Assembly (NCBI RefSeq): GCF_040419245.1
Contig: NZ_JAZHOH010000001.1
Coordinates: 2,108,001 to 2,172,000, forward strand
Length of the DNA: 64,000 bases
From: Ewingella sp. CoE-038-23
Lineage (GTDB): Bacteria; Pseudomonadota; Gammaproteobacteria; Enterobacterales; Enterobacteriaceae
Direction of reading: 5' to 3'
Below the pieces are notes generated by a model. The model was given only the letters and a program-made list of their open reading frames with translations. It had not been told where the DNA came from and searched no databases. This document shows positions 30,546 through 39,648 of this stretch, in pieces. The stretch's first letter is position 1. Each line of letters starts with the position of its first letter. A program made the position numbers and the translations under genes.

Positions 30546-30830
30546 TTACCCCGCCGTACATCTCCCTGCCATTAACGCGCTTTCCGAACACTGGCGGCCA
30601 TTCGACATTGAACACATGCCTACGCGGCTGCCGTCTAACTGAGGTGCCATTCGCAACTGACCACCGGCCATGGAACATGCGGCGAAGGCCGGGCTGTCCA
30701 TATTGACGCTGTGGTTAGAAAGGTTAACGCTGTTACCCTTCTGGGGAACCTCGTTGGAATCATCGTGGCTGCTACAGGCGGCCAACACCAGAACGGCTCC
30801 GGCCAATAATACGCGTAAGGCAGTGATCAT
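30546..30830 (-). CDS. ydbJ: DUF333 lipoprotein (YdbJ-like)
   Basis: 94 residues. A lipoprotein signal ends at LAAC (Cys19). The C-terminal DUF333 motif has the family spacing: AACSMAGGQLRMAP, GMCSMSNGRQCSE and AGRC. The likely orthologue is the DUF333 lipoprotein YdbJ, found near nifJ (ydbK) in E. coli. A role in the envelope is inferred from the lipobox; the molecular function is unknown. It lies between the inverted repeat pair and the MgtC-family gene. Confidence 0.8.
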   Translation of the reverse strand: MITALRVLLAGAVLVLAACSSHDDSNEVPQKGNSVNLSNHSVNMDSPAFAACSMAGGQLRMAPQLDGSRVGMCSMSNGRQCSESALMAGRCTAG

Positions 30831-31066
30831 CAGTCCTGCTCCTGAAGAATAACGGGGTGTCGGGGAATTAAGTGGAAATCATCATAGCCGAGCCATTCCG
30901 CCAGCGTCGAGTGTTAGCAAGAATTAATATCAACTTTTTCCTAAAAATAAACGATTAGATACACTTTATTTCGTTCCGTTATTTCTTTGGCTCATAAACT
31001 TAGGGCTCATTCACCGTTTTTGAGTATCAACTACTTAAAATAAGCACAACAGGGAGGCATTTTATA

Positions 31067-31726
31067 ATGGTGACAGATTTTTTAATTCGTATTGCGCTGG
31101 CGGGCGTTTTGGGCGGGCTAATTGGTATTGAGCGCCAGCTGCGGGCGAAAGAAGCCGGTCTGCGAACCCACGTATTAGTGGGTATCGGCAGCGCGATGTT
31201 TATGATTGTGTCGAAATACGGTTTCGCCGATTTACTCAACCTCACCCACGTCAGTTTTGACCCCAGCCGCGTTGCAGCGCAGGTGGTGAGCGGCATGGGG
31301 TTCTTGGGTGCCGGGACCATCATCATCCAGAAACAGGTGGTCAAAGGCTTAACCACCGCTGCCGGATTATGGGTTACTGCCGCGATTGGTTTAGTTATTG
31401 GTAGCGGACTTTATGAGATTGGTATCTACGGCGCCTTCCTGACCTTAATTGTACTGGAAATGTTCCGCCAAATTAGTAATAGGCTGATCGGCCATCACCA
31501 TCTGATTGAAATACGCCTCGCGCCGCAAAGCGTGCCTTCGGTATTAATAGCATTGCAGAAAATGCGTATTCGTCCGGGCCATATTAAAGTTAATCAGCGC
31601 GACGATGGTGATGAAAGTAAGTGCGAATTAGTGATGGACGTGGTGTTAAAACCGAAACAAAGCGTTGATAAATTGTATGAAGCCATCATGACCGTTCAGG
31701 GTATTAAACGTATTGATATCAATTAA
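31067..31726 (+). CDS. MgtC/SapB-family membrane protein
   Basis: 219 residues. Four to five membrane helices in the first about 140 residues with the MgtC signature (GGLIGIERQLRAKEAGLRTHVLVGIGSAMFMIVS, then GMGFLGAGTI and GLTTAAGLWVTAAIG), followed by a soluble ACT-like C-terminal domain (about 145-219). MgtC proteins modulate the F1Fo ATPase or magnesium homeostasis in pathogens; SapB/YhiD-type members are of uncertain role. An AGGGAGG site precedes the ATG. It has no mgtB beside it. Confidence 0.88.
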   Translation: MVTDFLIRIALAGVLGGLIGIERQLRAKEAGLRTHVLVGIGSAMFMIVSKYGFADLLNLTHVSFDPSRVAAQVVSGMGFLGAGTIIIQKQVVKGLTTAAGLWVTAAIGLVIGSGLYEIGIYGAFLTLIVLEMFRQISNRLIGHHHLIEIRLAPQSVPSVLIALQKMRIRPGHIKVNQRDDGDESKCELVMDVVLKPKQSVDKLYEAIMTVQGIKRIDIN

Positions 31727-31758
31727 CCTCTTACTGCGCTGACGCGTATTTTCTCAAG

Positions 31759-31783
31759 CTGCGAGGGGAATTGGCCCTCGCAG
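31759..31783 (+). terminator. Hairpin after the MgtC-family gene
   Basis: CTGCGAGGG (31759-31767) pairs perfectly with CCCTCGCAG (31775-31783) with a 7-base loop, 32 bp after the stop. No U-tract follows, so termination efficiency is doubtful. Confidence 0.45.
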
Positions 31784-31903
31784 AAGTAATAGAATTCCTA
31801 CGACTTCCCCTCTTCCAGTAACCCTATCATTTCACTCAACTATTAACCCTGCACACAATCAGGATAAATCGATCGATGCCCCGCGTGTAAACTTTTTCAT
31901 ATT

Positions 31904-31915
31904 CGAACCGGTTCG
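31904..31915. promoter_or_regulatory. Palindromic candidate operator upstream of nifJ
   Basis: CGAACCGGTTCG is a perfect 12-bp palindrome 46 bp before the nifJ ATG. Its AACCGGTT core resembles LacI/GalR-family half-sites. A flanking pair, CGATGCC (31874 area) and GGCATCG (31914 area), surrounds it. The binding protein is unknown. Confidence 0.3.
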
Positions 31916-31961
31916 GCATCGCTGTTTCCGGCAAGCATTAGGAAATGAAAAAGGGGTTTTC

Positions 31962-34900
31962 ATGATCACCACTGACGGTAATAACGCAGTTGCTTCCGTG
32001 GCCTATCGCACCAATGAAGTAATTGCTATCTACCCTATTACGCCAAGTTCGACCATGGCCGAAATCGCCGGCGCGTGGTCCGGTGAAGGTAAGAAAAATC
32101 TCTGGGGCGATGTCCCAACCGTGATGGAAATGCAGTCAGAGGCCGGGGCGATTTCTACCGTCCACGGTGCGCTGCAAACCGGCGCACTCTCCACCTCTTT
32201 CACCTCATCGCAGGGTTTGCTGCTGATGATCCCCACCCTCTACAAGCTGGCCGGTGAATTAACGCCGTTCGTGCTGCACGTCGCCGCCCGCACCGTGGCG
32301 ACCCACGCCCTGTCTATTTTTGGCGATCACTCCGACGTGATGGCCGTTCGCCAGACAGGCTGCGCGCTGCTTAGCGCCGCCAGCGTGCAGGAAGCGCAGG
32401 ACTTCGCGCTGATTTCTCAAGTTGCCAGCCTCAACAGCCGCGTGCCCTTTATTCATTTCTTCGACGGCTTCCGCACCTCCCATGAAATCAATAAAATCGC
32501 CCCGCTGAGTGATGACACGCTGCAACAGATGCTGCCACAGCAGCAGATTGACGCCCACCGCGCCCGCGCCTTAACGCCGGACCGCCCGGTTATCCGCGGC
32601 ACCTCGGCCAACCCGGACACCTATTTCCAGTCGCGCGAAGCCACCAACCCGTATTACGACGCTACCTGCCAGCACGTCATTGACGCCATGGAGGCCTTTT
32701 CCACCCTCACCGGCCGCGCCTACAAGCCTTTCGACTATGTCGGCCACCCGCAGGCGGAGCGCGTGATTGTGCTGATGGGTTCCGGTATCGGCACTTGCGA
32801 AGAAGTGATTGAAACCCTGATTGAGCGCGGCGAAAAGGTTGGCGTGTTGAAAGTACGCCTGTATCGCCCATTCAGCGCCAAACACCTGCTGGACGTGCTG
32901 CCGCAGAGCGTCAAAACGCTTGCCGTCATGGATCGCACTAAAGAGCCGGGTTCCCTTGCCGAGCCGCTGTACCTCGACGTCATGACCGCGCTGGCGGAAG
33001 CCTACAGCCGCGGGGAACGCGACAGCTTGCCGAAAGTGATTGGCGGCCGCTACGGCCTCTCTTCCAAAGAGTTTGGCCCAGACTGCGTGCTGTCGATTTT
33101 CGACGAACTGGCCCTCAGCCAGCCGCGCCCGCGCTTTACCGTGGGGATCTATGACGACGTGACCGGCCTGTCGCTGCCGGTGAATGACGAGCAACTGCCG
33201 CAGCACGCCACGCTGGAAGCCCTGTTCTACGGGCTGGGCAGTGACGGCTCGGTTTCGGCCACCAAGAACAACATCAAAATCATTGGCAATAGCACGCCGC
33301 TGTTTGCGCAGGGCTATTTTGTCTATGACTCCAAGAAGGCCGGTGGCCTGACGGTGTCTCACCTGCGCGTTAGCCCGCAGCCGATTAAATCGGCCTACTT
33401 GGTCAGCCACGCGCACTTCGTTGCCTGCCACCAGTGGCAGTTTATCGACCTGTACCAGATGGCCGAGCGCCTGCGCCCCGGCGGCATTTTCCTGCTCAAC
33501 ACGCCTTTCTCGGCACAAGAAGTGTGGGAACGCCTGCCGCTGGAAGTGCAGTCTTCGCTGCATAAGAACAATGCCCGTTTCTACATTATCAACGCCGCAA
33601 AAATTGCCCGCGAATGCCAGCTAGGCGCGCGCATCAATACCGTGATGCAGATGGCGTTCTTCCACCTGACTCAAATTCTGCCGGGCGATCAGGCCCTGAA
33701 AGAGCTGCAAGGCGCGATTGCTCGCAGCTACAGCAGCAAAGGCGAAGAGCTGGTGATGCGCAACTGGCAGGCGCTGGGCGCGACTCTTGAACAGCTGGTC
33801 GAAGTGCCGTTGCAGGCTATTCCTGAGCAGCCGCGCAAGCGTCCGCCGATTGTGTCTGACGCCGCGCCTGATTTCGTTAAAACCGTCACCGCCGCGATGC
33901 TCGCCGGTCTGGGGGACGCCCTGCCGGTTTCCGCCTTCCCGCCGGACGGCACTTGGCCGACTGGCACTACCCAGTGGGAAAAACGCAACATTGCCGAAGA
34001 AGTGCCCATCTGGCAGCCAGATTTGTGTACCCAGTGCAACCACTGCGTCGCCGCCTGCCCGCACTCGGCTATCCGGGCCAAAGTGGTGCAACCCGAAGCC
34101 ATGGAAGGCGCGCCGTCCGCCCTGCAATCTCTGGATGTGAAATCTCGCGATATGCGCGGCCAGAAATACGTGCTGCAAGTGGCCCCGGAAGACTGCACCG
34201 GCTGTAATTTGTGTGTGGAAGTCTGCCCGGCGAAAGATCGCCAGAATCCAGAAATCAAAGCCATCAACATGGCGGATCGCATTGAGCATTTAGAAGAGGA
34301 GAAGGCCAATTACGACTTCTTCCTTAAACTGCCGGAAATCGAGGCCAGCCAGCTTGAGCGTATCGACATTCGCACTTCGCAGCTGATCACCCCGCTGTTT
34401 GAGTACTCCGGTGCCTGCTCCGGCTGTGGCGAAACGCCTTACATTAAGCTGTTAACCCAGCTGTATGGCGACCGCCTGCTGATTGCCAACGCCACCGGCT
34501 GTTCATCTATTTACGGCGGCAACCTGCCTTCCACGCCTTACACCACTAACGCCGAAGGGCGCGGGCCGGCGTGGGCCAACTCGCTGTTTGAAGATAACGC
34601 CGAGTTCGGTCTGGGCTTCCGCCTGACGGTAGACCAACACCGCCGCCGCGTCACGCGCCTGATTGACTCGCTTTCCGAGCATATTCCCGCCGAGCTGTTG
34701 GGCGGCCTGCGCGATGAAACCTCAACGCCAGAAGTGAAGCGCCAGCACGTGACCGAGCTGCGTAAGATTTTGGCCGAGATTGATTCTCCAGACGCCCGCC
34801 AGTTAGCCACCGACGCCGATTATCTGGTGGATAAATCCATCTGGCTGATTGGCGGCGACGGCTGGGCCTATGATATTGGTTTCGGCGGCTTGGACCACGT

Positions 34901-35495
34901 GCTGAGCCTGACGGAAAACGTCAATGTGCTGGTGCTCGACACCCAGTGTTATTCCAACACTGGCGGCCAGCAGTCGAAAGCCACCCCGCTGGGCGCCGTC
35001 ACCAAATTTGCCGAACAGGGCAAGCGCAAGTCACGCAAAGATTTGGGTGTCAGCATGATGATGTATGGCCATGTCTACGTGGCCCAGATTTCCCTTGGCG
35101 CGCAGCTGAACCAGACGGTGAAAGCCATTCAGGAAGCCGAAGCCTATCCCGGCCCGTCGCTGATCATCGCCTACAGCCCATGCGAGGAGCACGGCTACGA
35201 TCTGGCCCTGAGTCACGACCAGATGAAGCAGCTCACCGCCACCGGTTTCTGGCCGCTGTATCGCTTCGACCCGCGCCGCGTAGAGGAAGGTAAAGCCGCA
35301 CTGGCGCTGGATTCCCGCCCGCCAAACAGCAACCTGACGGAGACGCTGAACAACGAACAGCGCTTCAGAAGGCTCAACGCCCAGCAGCCGGAAGTCGCCA
35401 CTCAGCTGTATGCGGCGGCAGAGAAGGAGTTACAGGAGAAATATGAGTTCTTGGAGCTGCTGGCGGGTAAGAGAACGAATGGGGAGTCGGAGTAA
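31962..35495 (+). CDS. nifJ: Pyruvate:flavodoxin/ferredoxin oxidoreductase
   Basis: 1177 residues (E. coli YdbK 1174). The enzyme oxidises pyruvate with CoA to acetyl-CoA and CO2, reducing flavodoxin or ferredoxin. Visible domains: N-terminal pyrimidine-binding domain (YPITPSSTMAEIA near 26-38), the CoA/TPP region, two [4Fe-4S] motifs CTQCNHCVAACPHS and CTGCNLCVEVCPAK near 688-755, and the C-terminal TPP domain with GDGWAYDIGFGG and the proximal cluster cysteines in GACSGCGETPY. It is the single-chain enterobacterial type. The gene ends only 14 bp before a REP-like stem-loop. Confidence 0.96.
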   Translation: MITTDGNNAVASVAYRTNEVIAIYPITPSSTMAEIAGAWSGEGKKNLWGDVPTVMEMQSEAGAISTVHGALQTGALSTSFTSSQGLLLMIPTLYKLAGELTPFVLHVAARTVATHALSIFGDHSDVMAVRQTGCALLSAASVQEAQDFALISQVASLNSRVPFIHFFDGFRTSHEINKIAPLSDDTLQQMLPQQQIDAHRARALTPDRPVIRGTSANPDTYFQSREATNPYYDATCQHVIDAMEAFSTLTGRAYKPFDYVGHPQAERVIVLMGSGIGTCEEVIETLIERGEKVGVLKVRLYRPFSAKHLLDVLPQSVKTLAVMDRTKEPGSLAEPLYLDVMTALAEAYSRGERDSLPKVIGGRYGLSSKEFGPDCVLSIFDELALSQPRPRFTVGIYDDVTGLSLPVNDEQLPQHATLEALFYGLGSDGSVSATKNNIKIIGNSTPLFAQGYFVYDSKKAGGLTVSHLRVSPQPIKSAYLVSHAHFVACHQWQFIDLYQMAERLRPGGIFLLNTPFSAQEVWERLPLEVQSSLHKNNARFYIINAAKIARECQLGARINTVMQMAFFHLTQILPGDQALKELQGAIARSYSSKGEELVMRNWQALGATLEQLVEVPLQAIPEQPRKRPPIVSDAAPDFVKTVTAAMLAGLGDALPVSAFPPDGTWPTGTTQWEKRNIAEEVPIWQPDLCTQCNHCVAACPHSAIRAKVVQPEAMEGAPSALQSLDVKSRDMRGQKYVLQVAPEDCTGCNLCVEVCPAKDRQNPEIKAINMADRIEHLEEEKANYDFFLKLPEIEASQLERIDIRTSQLITPLFEYSGACSGCGETPYIKLLTQLYGDRLLIANATGCSSIYGGNLPSTPYTTNAEGRGPAWANSLFEDNAEFGLGFRLTVDQHRRRVTRLIDSLSEHIPAELLGGLRDETSTPEVKRQHVTELRKILAEIDSPDARQLATDADYLVDKSIWLIGGDGWAYDIGFGGLDHVLSLTENVNVLVLDTQCYSNTGGQQSKATPLGAVTKFAEQGKRKSRKDLGVSMMMYGHVYVAQISLGAQLNQTVKAIQEAEAYPGPSLIIAYSPCEEHGYDLALSHDQMKQLTATGFWPLYRFDPRRVEEGKAALALDSRPPNSNLTETLNNEQRFRRLNAQQPEVATQLYAAAEKELQEKYEFLELLAGKRTNGESE

Positions 35496-35508
35496 AGTTA
35501 AAGACGTT

Positions 35509-35544
35509 GTTTGCTCCTCCCCCTTGCCAGGGGGAGGAGCAAAA
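35509..35544. repeat. REP-like stem-loop after nifJ
   Basis: TTTGCTCCTCCCCC (35510-35523), loop TTGCCA, GGGGGAGGAGCAAA (35530-35543): a perfect 14-bp stem. It shares its core with the repeats at 18005 and 44571 and could also serve to end or protect the nifJ transcript. Confidence 0.8.
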
Positions 35545-35545
35545 C

Positions 35546-35885
35546 CAAACCCACTGAAAAGGCACGGCTGAGAAGCCAGTAGGCCGCGTTCAGAAATGAC
35601 GCCGAGCAAGAGGTGAAAAACCGCGTGTCTCTTTACGCGGGTTGGAATCCCGCAGCGAGGGGACCGCCTTAGCGGCGGCTTTTCGCGGCGATAACCTCAG
35701 CCTCTGAAACATGTCCATTCCAACCCTGCGAAGCCTCGATCTCCCAGCAACAAAAAACGCAGGATTCCAAAAGGTTTCGTTTAAAACCCTTTGGGCCAGT
35801 GTGGGCGGCGAGCCCACGGTTTTGAATTTAAAGACCTACGTGTGGGCGGCGAGCCCCCGACCTTGACGTTGAATTTAAAAGCGGG
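35546..35885 (+). repeat. Mosaic palindromic repeat, copy 3 (variant centre)
   Basis: Forward orientation, directly attached to the REP-like stem at 35509. The left end (GCGTTCAGAAATGACGCCG), ACCGCCTTAGCGGCGG, CTGAAACATGTCCATTC, CCCTGCGAAGCCTCGATCTC, the AAACCCTTTGG palindrome and two GTGGGCGGCGAGCCC hairpins match the family. The GGTTCGAGACC/GGCTCGAAGCC module is replaced by another stem, CCGCGT and ACGCGG. It lies between nifJ and the alginate regulator. Confidence 0.85.
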
Positions 35886-35906
35886 CTTGGGCTGCCAGCC
35901 CAAAAA

Positions 35907-36614
35907 TCACCCCCCAAGTCGATGTTTATGCCCTTTCATCAGACTCAGCGATGCCGAATAAGCTGCGCCCTCATCCCCGGCCATAATGGCCTCATAAATC
36001 AGTTTATGCTCTTGCAAACACATGCCGCCTTCCTTTGAGGAATATTCAAAGAACCATTTAAAAATGGTGGTCAGCACGTTGCCGAAAGGCACGTAAAAAC
36101 AGTTGCCGGAGGAGATAAAAATCATGCGGTGAAACTGGGTGTCTATTTCCACCCACTGCGCCTGGTCAAACTGCTCGGCGACCTGACACATCTGCCGGTA
36201 AATGCGCGACAGCTCGATGCGCTGCTCCTTGCTGGCGTTGACCGCCGCCAGCGCGGTGGCGTGCGGCTCAATAGCTTTGCGAAACTCAAGAAACTGCTGA
36301 TAAATCTCTTCGGTGGCTTCCATCCCCTGCATCCACTCCAGCAGCTGCGGGTCTAGCATGTTCCACTGGGCGCGATCTTTCACTCGGGTACCTACTTTCG
36401 GCCGTGATTCCAACAGTCCCTTTGAGGTCAGCAGCTTCAAGGCTTCGCGCAGCGCGGTGCGGCTGACACCAAACTGCTCGCCCAACTCGATTTCGCTCGG
36501 CAAAATGGCGCCAGAGGCCAGCTCGCCGGAGAGAATTTTTCGGGCGATGTCGCGAGCGATGTGGGTGTTCAAACCACGGGTTAACCCGGCGGCTGTTTCA
36601 AACTGCATCGTCAT
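35907..36614 (-). CDS. GntR/FadR-family transcriptional regulator of the alginate cluster
   Basis: 235 residues. The N-terminal winged HTH (about 10-75) shows the GntR pattern IARKILSGELASGAILPSEIELGEQFGVSRTALREALKLL. The C-terminal FCD domain (about 95-220) contains the helical, metal- or ligand-binding fold typical of regulators of sugar-acid catabolism (ExuR/UxuR/KdgR-like). It is the last gene of the lyase-PL17-SDR run, so it is probably the local repressor responding to a uronate product. The start at 36614 has AAGGGAA five bases upstream. A candidate site is described at 41136. Confidence 0.86.
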   Translation of the reverse strand: MTMQFETAAGLTRGLNTHIARDIARKILSGELASGAILPSEIELGEQFGVSRTALREALKLLTSKGLLESRPKVGTRVKDRAQWNMLDPQLLEWMQGMEATEEIYQQFLEFRKAIEPHATALAAVNASKEQRIELSRIYRQMCQVAEQFDQAQWVEIDTQFHRMIFISSGNCFYVPFGNVLTTIFKWFFEYSSKEGGMCLQEHKLIYEAIMAGDEGAAYSASLSLMKGHKHRLGG

Positions 36615-36708
36615 GCTATTCCCTTTTATTGGTGCAGATGACCGTCATGATAGTTCAGGAAGCGGAGCGACGCATGCCCTCGTCGCCCCGAATGTGCTCA
36701 ATCACCCG

Positions 36709-37485
36709 TTACGGCGCCATTTGGCCGCCGTTGACATCAAGGATCTGCCCGGTGATGTAGCCGCTACAGGCGTGTGAGGCGAAGAACAGATAGCTCGGTG
36801 CCAACTCTTCGCTGGTGCCGAAACGGCCCATGGCGATGCCGCTGGAGATCTTGTCGCGCACTTCCTGCGTTTTGTCGGCGTGGAAAACCGTGTCGATGGT
36901 GCCCGGCGACACCACGTTGAAGCGAATATTGTCCTTGGTGAACTCCTTCACCCAGTGGCGGTTCATATTGTGCAGCCACGCCTTGGACGCCGCGTAAATC
37001 GAGGCTCCCGGCCCGCCGCCTTCGCGCCCGGCAATAGAACCGGTGCTGATAACCGAGGTGGTTTCGCCGGTCTGCTTGGCCGCGCTGCGCAGGTGCGGTA
37101 CGGCGAACTTGGTGACCATGAGCGCCGAGCGAGCGTTAAGATCCATTACCTGCTGATAAAACTCGTCGTCAATGTCGCTCAGCGGTTTGCGCCCCACCAG
37201 CCCGCCGGCGTTATTGATGAGCACGTCCAGCCCGCCGAAGCGCTCCACGAAGGCTGCCACCAGCTGCTGGCACTGGGCGGTGTCGGTCAGGTCGGCGGCG
37301 AAATACGCCACTTCGCCCCCCAGCGCCGCCACCTCTTGGGCCAAGCTTTGCAGGCTCGGGTCATTGCGATGCCCGTTCAGCCCCACTTTCGCGCCAGCGC
37401 GGGCAAAAGCCTGCGCCGTCGCCAAACCAATGCCTTTGGTGGAACCGGTGATTAGCACGCGTTTGTCTTTCAAGTCATTGAACAT
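36709..37485 (-). CDS. SDR-family oxidoreductase, probable DEH (uronate) reductase
   Basis: 258 residues of the classical short-chain dehydrogenase type: cofactor motif GSTKGIG (14-20), NNAGG near 92-96, Ser in ISTGSIAG near 147-154 and the YAASK catalytic Tyr/Lys near 165-169. By context and overall similarity it fits the reductase of 4-deoxy-L-erythro-5-hexoseulose uronate, the open-chain product of alginate exolysis, giving 2-keto-3-deoxygluconate. It is cytosolic. It lies 45 bp downstream of the PL17 gene in the same direction. Cofactor preference cannot be decided by eye. Confidence 0.82.
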   Translation of the reverse strand: MFNDLKDKRVLITGSTKGIGLATAQAFARAGAKVGLNGHRNDPSLQSLAQEVAALGGEVAYFAADLTDTAQCQQLVAAFVERFGGLDVLINNAGGLVGRKPLSDIDDEFYQQVMDLNARSALMVTKFAVPHLRSAAKQTGETTSVISTGSIAGREGGGPGASIYAASKAWLHNMNRHWVKEFTKDNIRFNVVSPGTIDTVFHADKTQEVRDKISSGIAMGRFGTSEELAPSYLFFASHACSGYITGQILDVNGGQMAP

Positions 37486-37530
37486 AAAAGTTCCTCGGTA
37501 AGTTGCTAGGGTACAGGGTCGGAAAATAGG

Positions 37531-39645
37531 TCAGCCTTGCCACGTGGCGCTAAATGCCGCGCCATGCGCAGGCCGATCCTGATTATTAATGAAAACCCGC
37601 AGGCGGCGGCCATCCACACAGTGGATCAGCAACTCGATGCCGGTGGCGTCTTGGGAGAGCACTTCTACCCGGCTCACCTTGCCCCGCGCGTCGCGCGAGG
37701 TTTCAGTGGCTTCGTCAAAATAGCCGTGGCTCTCAATCACGCTGGCAAATATTGCGTCGTCCCCCTGCTGGCGCAGCAGCAGCGCAGGCTCATTGCGCAG
37801 GTTGAAATGCGGATCGCCCGCGCCGGTTCGTGCCACGATAAGCTCGCCGCCGAGGGCTAATGCGCTAATAAGCGAGGTGTAGCCGTGGCCGTCGAGCCAG
37901 CTATAAAGGATAGAGTGCTGAGGAGTGACCTCCGCCCGCGCGCAGTCCCACAGGTGTTGATAGCCGTGTTCCGTACCCAGCGGCCTGAGCTGCTTCGCCA
38001 CCCGCAGCGGGCTGTCGCTGCGCACAAACTGCCCGAGATGATGCAGGCAGTAGTCATACTGGTGCAGCTGCTGGCTGCTGATGCGCAGCACGTCCACCAG
38101 CAGCGGGTTTTCGAATTCGGCCAAATTGAGCATCAGCACCGTGCGCTGGAGGGTGACGCCGGGGTAGTAGTCGCGCAATCGCGCACTCATTCCCTGTCCG
38201 GCGGGATGCTCGCTGACAAAGAAGTGGCGCTCGCCGTGACGCTTTTCCGCCTCGGCGCTTTGGCCAAGGTTCTGACTCTGCTGATCCACCACCAGCGTGT
38301 TGTGCGCCACGGTCTGCTTACAATAACTGTTATTTTCCGCGATGTAGCGCCCGCCGAATTTGGGTTCGACATTCACCCAGCGGCCAAAACCGTAATCCCG
38401 CAAAGTCTCGCGGCCGTGGCTAAACAGGCTCAGGTGCAGCCCGTCAAAGTGGCCGTGGTTCAGCGCCGAGTGCAGTCGTGGAATGCTGCCATGCTGCCCA
38501 TACCACATCAGCGCCATGGTCAGCTGGCCGTTTCGCGGCTGGCGAAGGATAGCCACTTCCCCCTGCTGGCCCTGCGGCCCGTCGGTAAGGGTCAAACTGC
38601 CCCAGTTCATCGGCTGGGCGGGCGTCTTCTGGGCCGCGTTGGAGAGAGCTAACCCAGCGGCGCTCACCCACAGGGAATCCTGCCAGTGGGCGGCGGCGAT
38701 CCACTGCGGGTTGCCGTCGTAGCGATAGAAACAGACGCTGGCCGCCACCACCGCGCCGTCATCGCGCAGGCTGATGGTTTTCGAGGAATCATTCAGCGCC
38801 GGTAAAGTGCCGTCGGGGAAAGCCACCTGCATCAGGGCTTCGCAGGTTTTGCGCACCACCTGATTACGAAATTGATAAATGGCTAATTCCGGCTGGCGAT
38901 GGTGAATCGCCTCGGCCAGCAGCAACAGCGGGCGCAGCGCAAATCGCTGATAGTACGGCCCTTCAATGTAGTAGCCGTCCGGTGAGAATAGCTGCGACAA
39001 CTGGGCAAAGAAGCCGCCGCTCTCGCTATCCCCCTTTAGCCCGTACAGGGCTTTATCCACCAGCGACGGGTCGCCCAGCACGTAGCCGCAAATCCCCGCC
39101 GCCGCCACCGACCAGATGCCGTGGTTATGCACGATATCGAAATCCTTGGCGTGCAGCGTCAGTGCGTCATCCACCATCACGCGAAACAGCTGGCTTTCAA
39201 TCTTCTGGCACTCGGCGGCGCTCAGGCTGGGCTGAATACAGTGGTACCCCTCGACGGCGTAAAGCAGCCACATATTCTCATTGAGGGTTTGATGAAACAG
39301 CCGCCCCGGCGCATTGCTGTCTTTACTTACCGCACTGCCCAAACCGGGATAAATCTCGGCGTAGCCGTTGAGCAGTTGCAGAGCGAAATCGCGATAATCC
39401 TGCCGCTGGAAAATCAGCGACATGCGCCCCGCCAGATTGATGAAACGGTAATTCTGTTTGTGCTGCGAATGTTCCGGGCCGCCCGCCTCACCTTGGCCGG
39501 GGATCGCCACGGGCTGCGCCATAAATTCATCCAACTCGGCTATTTGCCTGCGCAGCACGCGGCCCATCAAGCTCTCCGCCGTTAGCTCTTCGCGTAACTG
39601 CTCGGCGTCGTCCGGGGTGATAAACAGCGGCTGCCAGTGATTCAT
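37531..39645 (-). CDS. PL17-type exolytic oligoalginate lyase (heparinase II/III fold)
   Basis: 704 residues without a signal peptide, so cytosolic. An N-terminal (alpha/alpha) barrel is followed from about residue 345 by a heparinase II/III-like beta domain. Alg17c-type catalytic and substrate residues are visible: Asn174-His175 in VHNHGIW, Tyr231/Tyr232 in EGPYYQRFALRPL, and His399 in NHGHFDGLHLSLFSHG. PL17 enzymes cut uronate monomers from oligoalginate ends, producing DEH. The gene follows the secreted lyase by 3 bp. Action on related polyuronates is possible. Confidence 0.87.
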   Translation of the reverse strand: MNHWQPLFITPDDAEQLREELTAESLMGRVLRRQIAELDEFMAQPVAIPGQGEAGGPEHSQHKQNYRFINLAGRMSLIFQRQDYRDFALQLLNGYAEIYPGLGSAVSKDSNAPGRLFHQTLNENMWLLYAVEGYHCIQPSLSAAECQKIESQLFRVMVDDALTLHAKDFDIVHNHGIWSVAAAGICGYVLGDPSLVDKALYGLKGDSESGGFFAQLSQLFSPDGYYIEGPYYQRFALRPLLLLAEAIHHRQPELAIYQFRNQVVRKTCEALMQVAFPDGTLPALNDSSKTISLRDDGAVVAASVCFYRYDGNPQWIAAAHWQDSLWVSAAGLALSNAAQKTPAQPMNWGSLTLTDGPQGQQGEVAILRQPRNGQLTMALMWYGQHGSIPRLHSALNHGHFDGLHLSLFSHGRETLRDYGFGRWVNVEPKFGGRYIAENNSYCKQTVAHNTLVVDQQSQNLGQSAEAEKRHGERHFFVSEHPAGQGMSARLRDYYPGVTLQRTVLMLNLAEFENPLLVDVLRISSQQLHQYDYCLHHLGQFVRSDSPLRVAKQLRPLGTEHGYQHLWDCARAEVTPQHSILYSWLDGHGYTSLISALALGGELIVARTGAGDPHFNLRNEPALLLRQQGDDAIFASVIESHGYFDEATETSRDARGKVSRVEVLSQDATGIELLIHCVDGRRLRVFINNQDRPAHGAAFSATWQG

Positions 39646-39648
39646 GTT

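Noticed and set aside
31727..31961. Possible MicC sRNA upstream of nifJ, as in E. coli
   Set aside because: No match to MicC sequence as I recall it and no ompN neighbour.
32571..33563. 330-codon frame antisense to nifJ, and similar long antisense frames over ydbH (26125-27159), the copper ATPase (46231-47205) and hrpA (20879-21577)
   Set aside because: Shadows of GC-biased coding on the other strand; composition is not protein-like and no start signals precede them.
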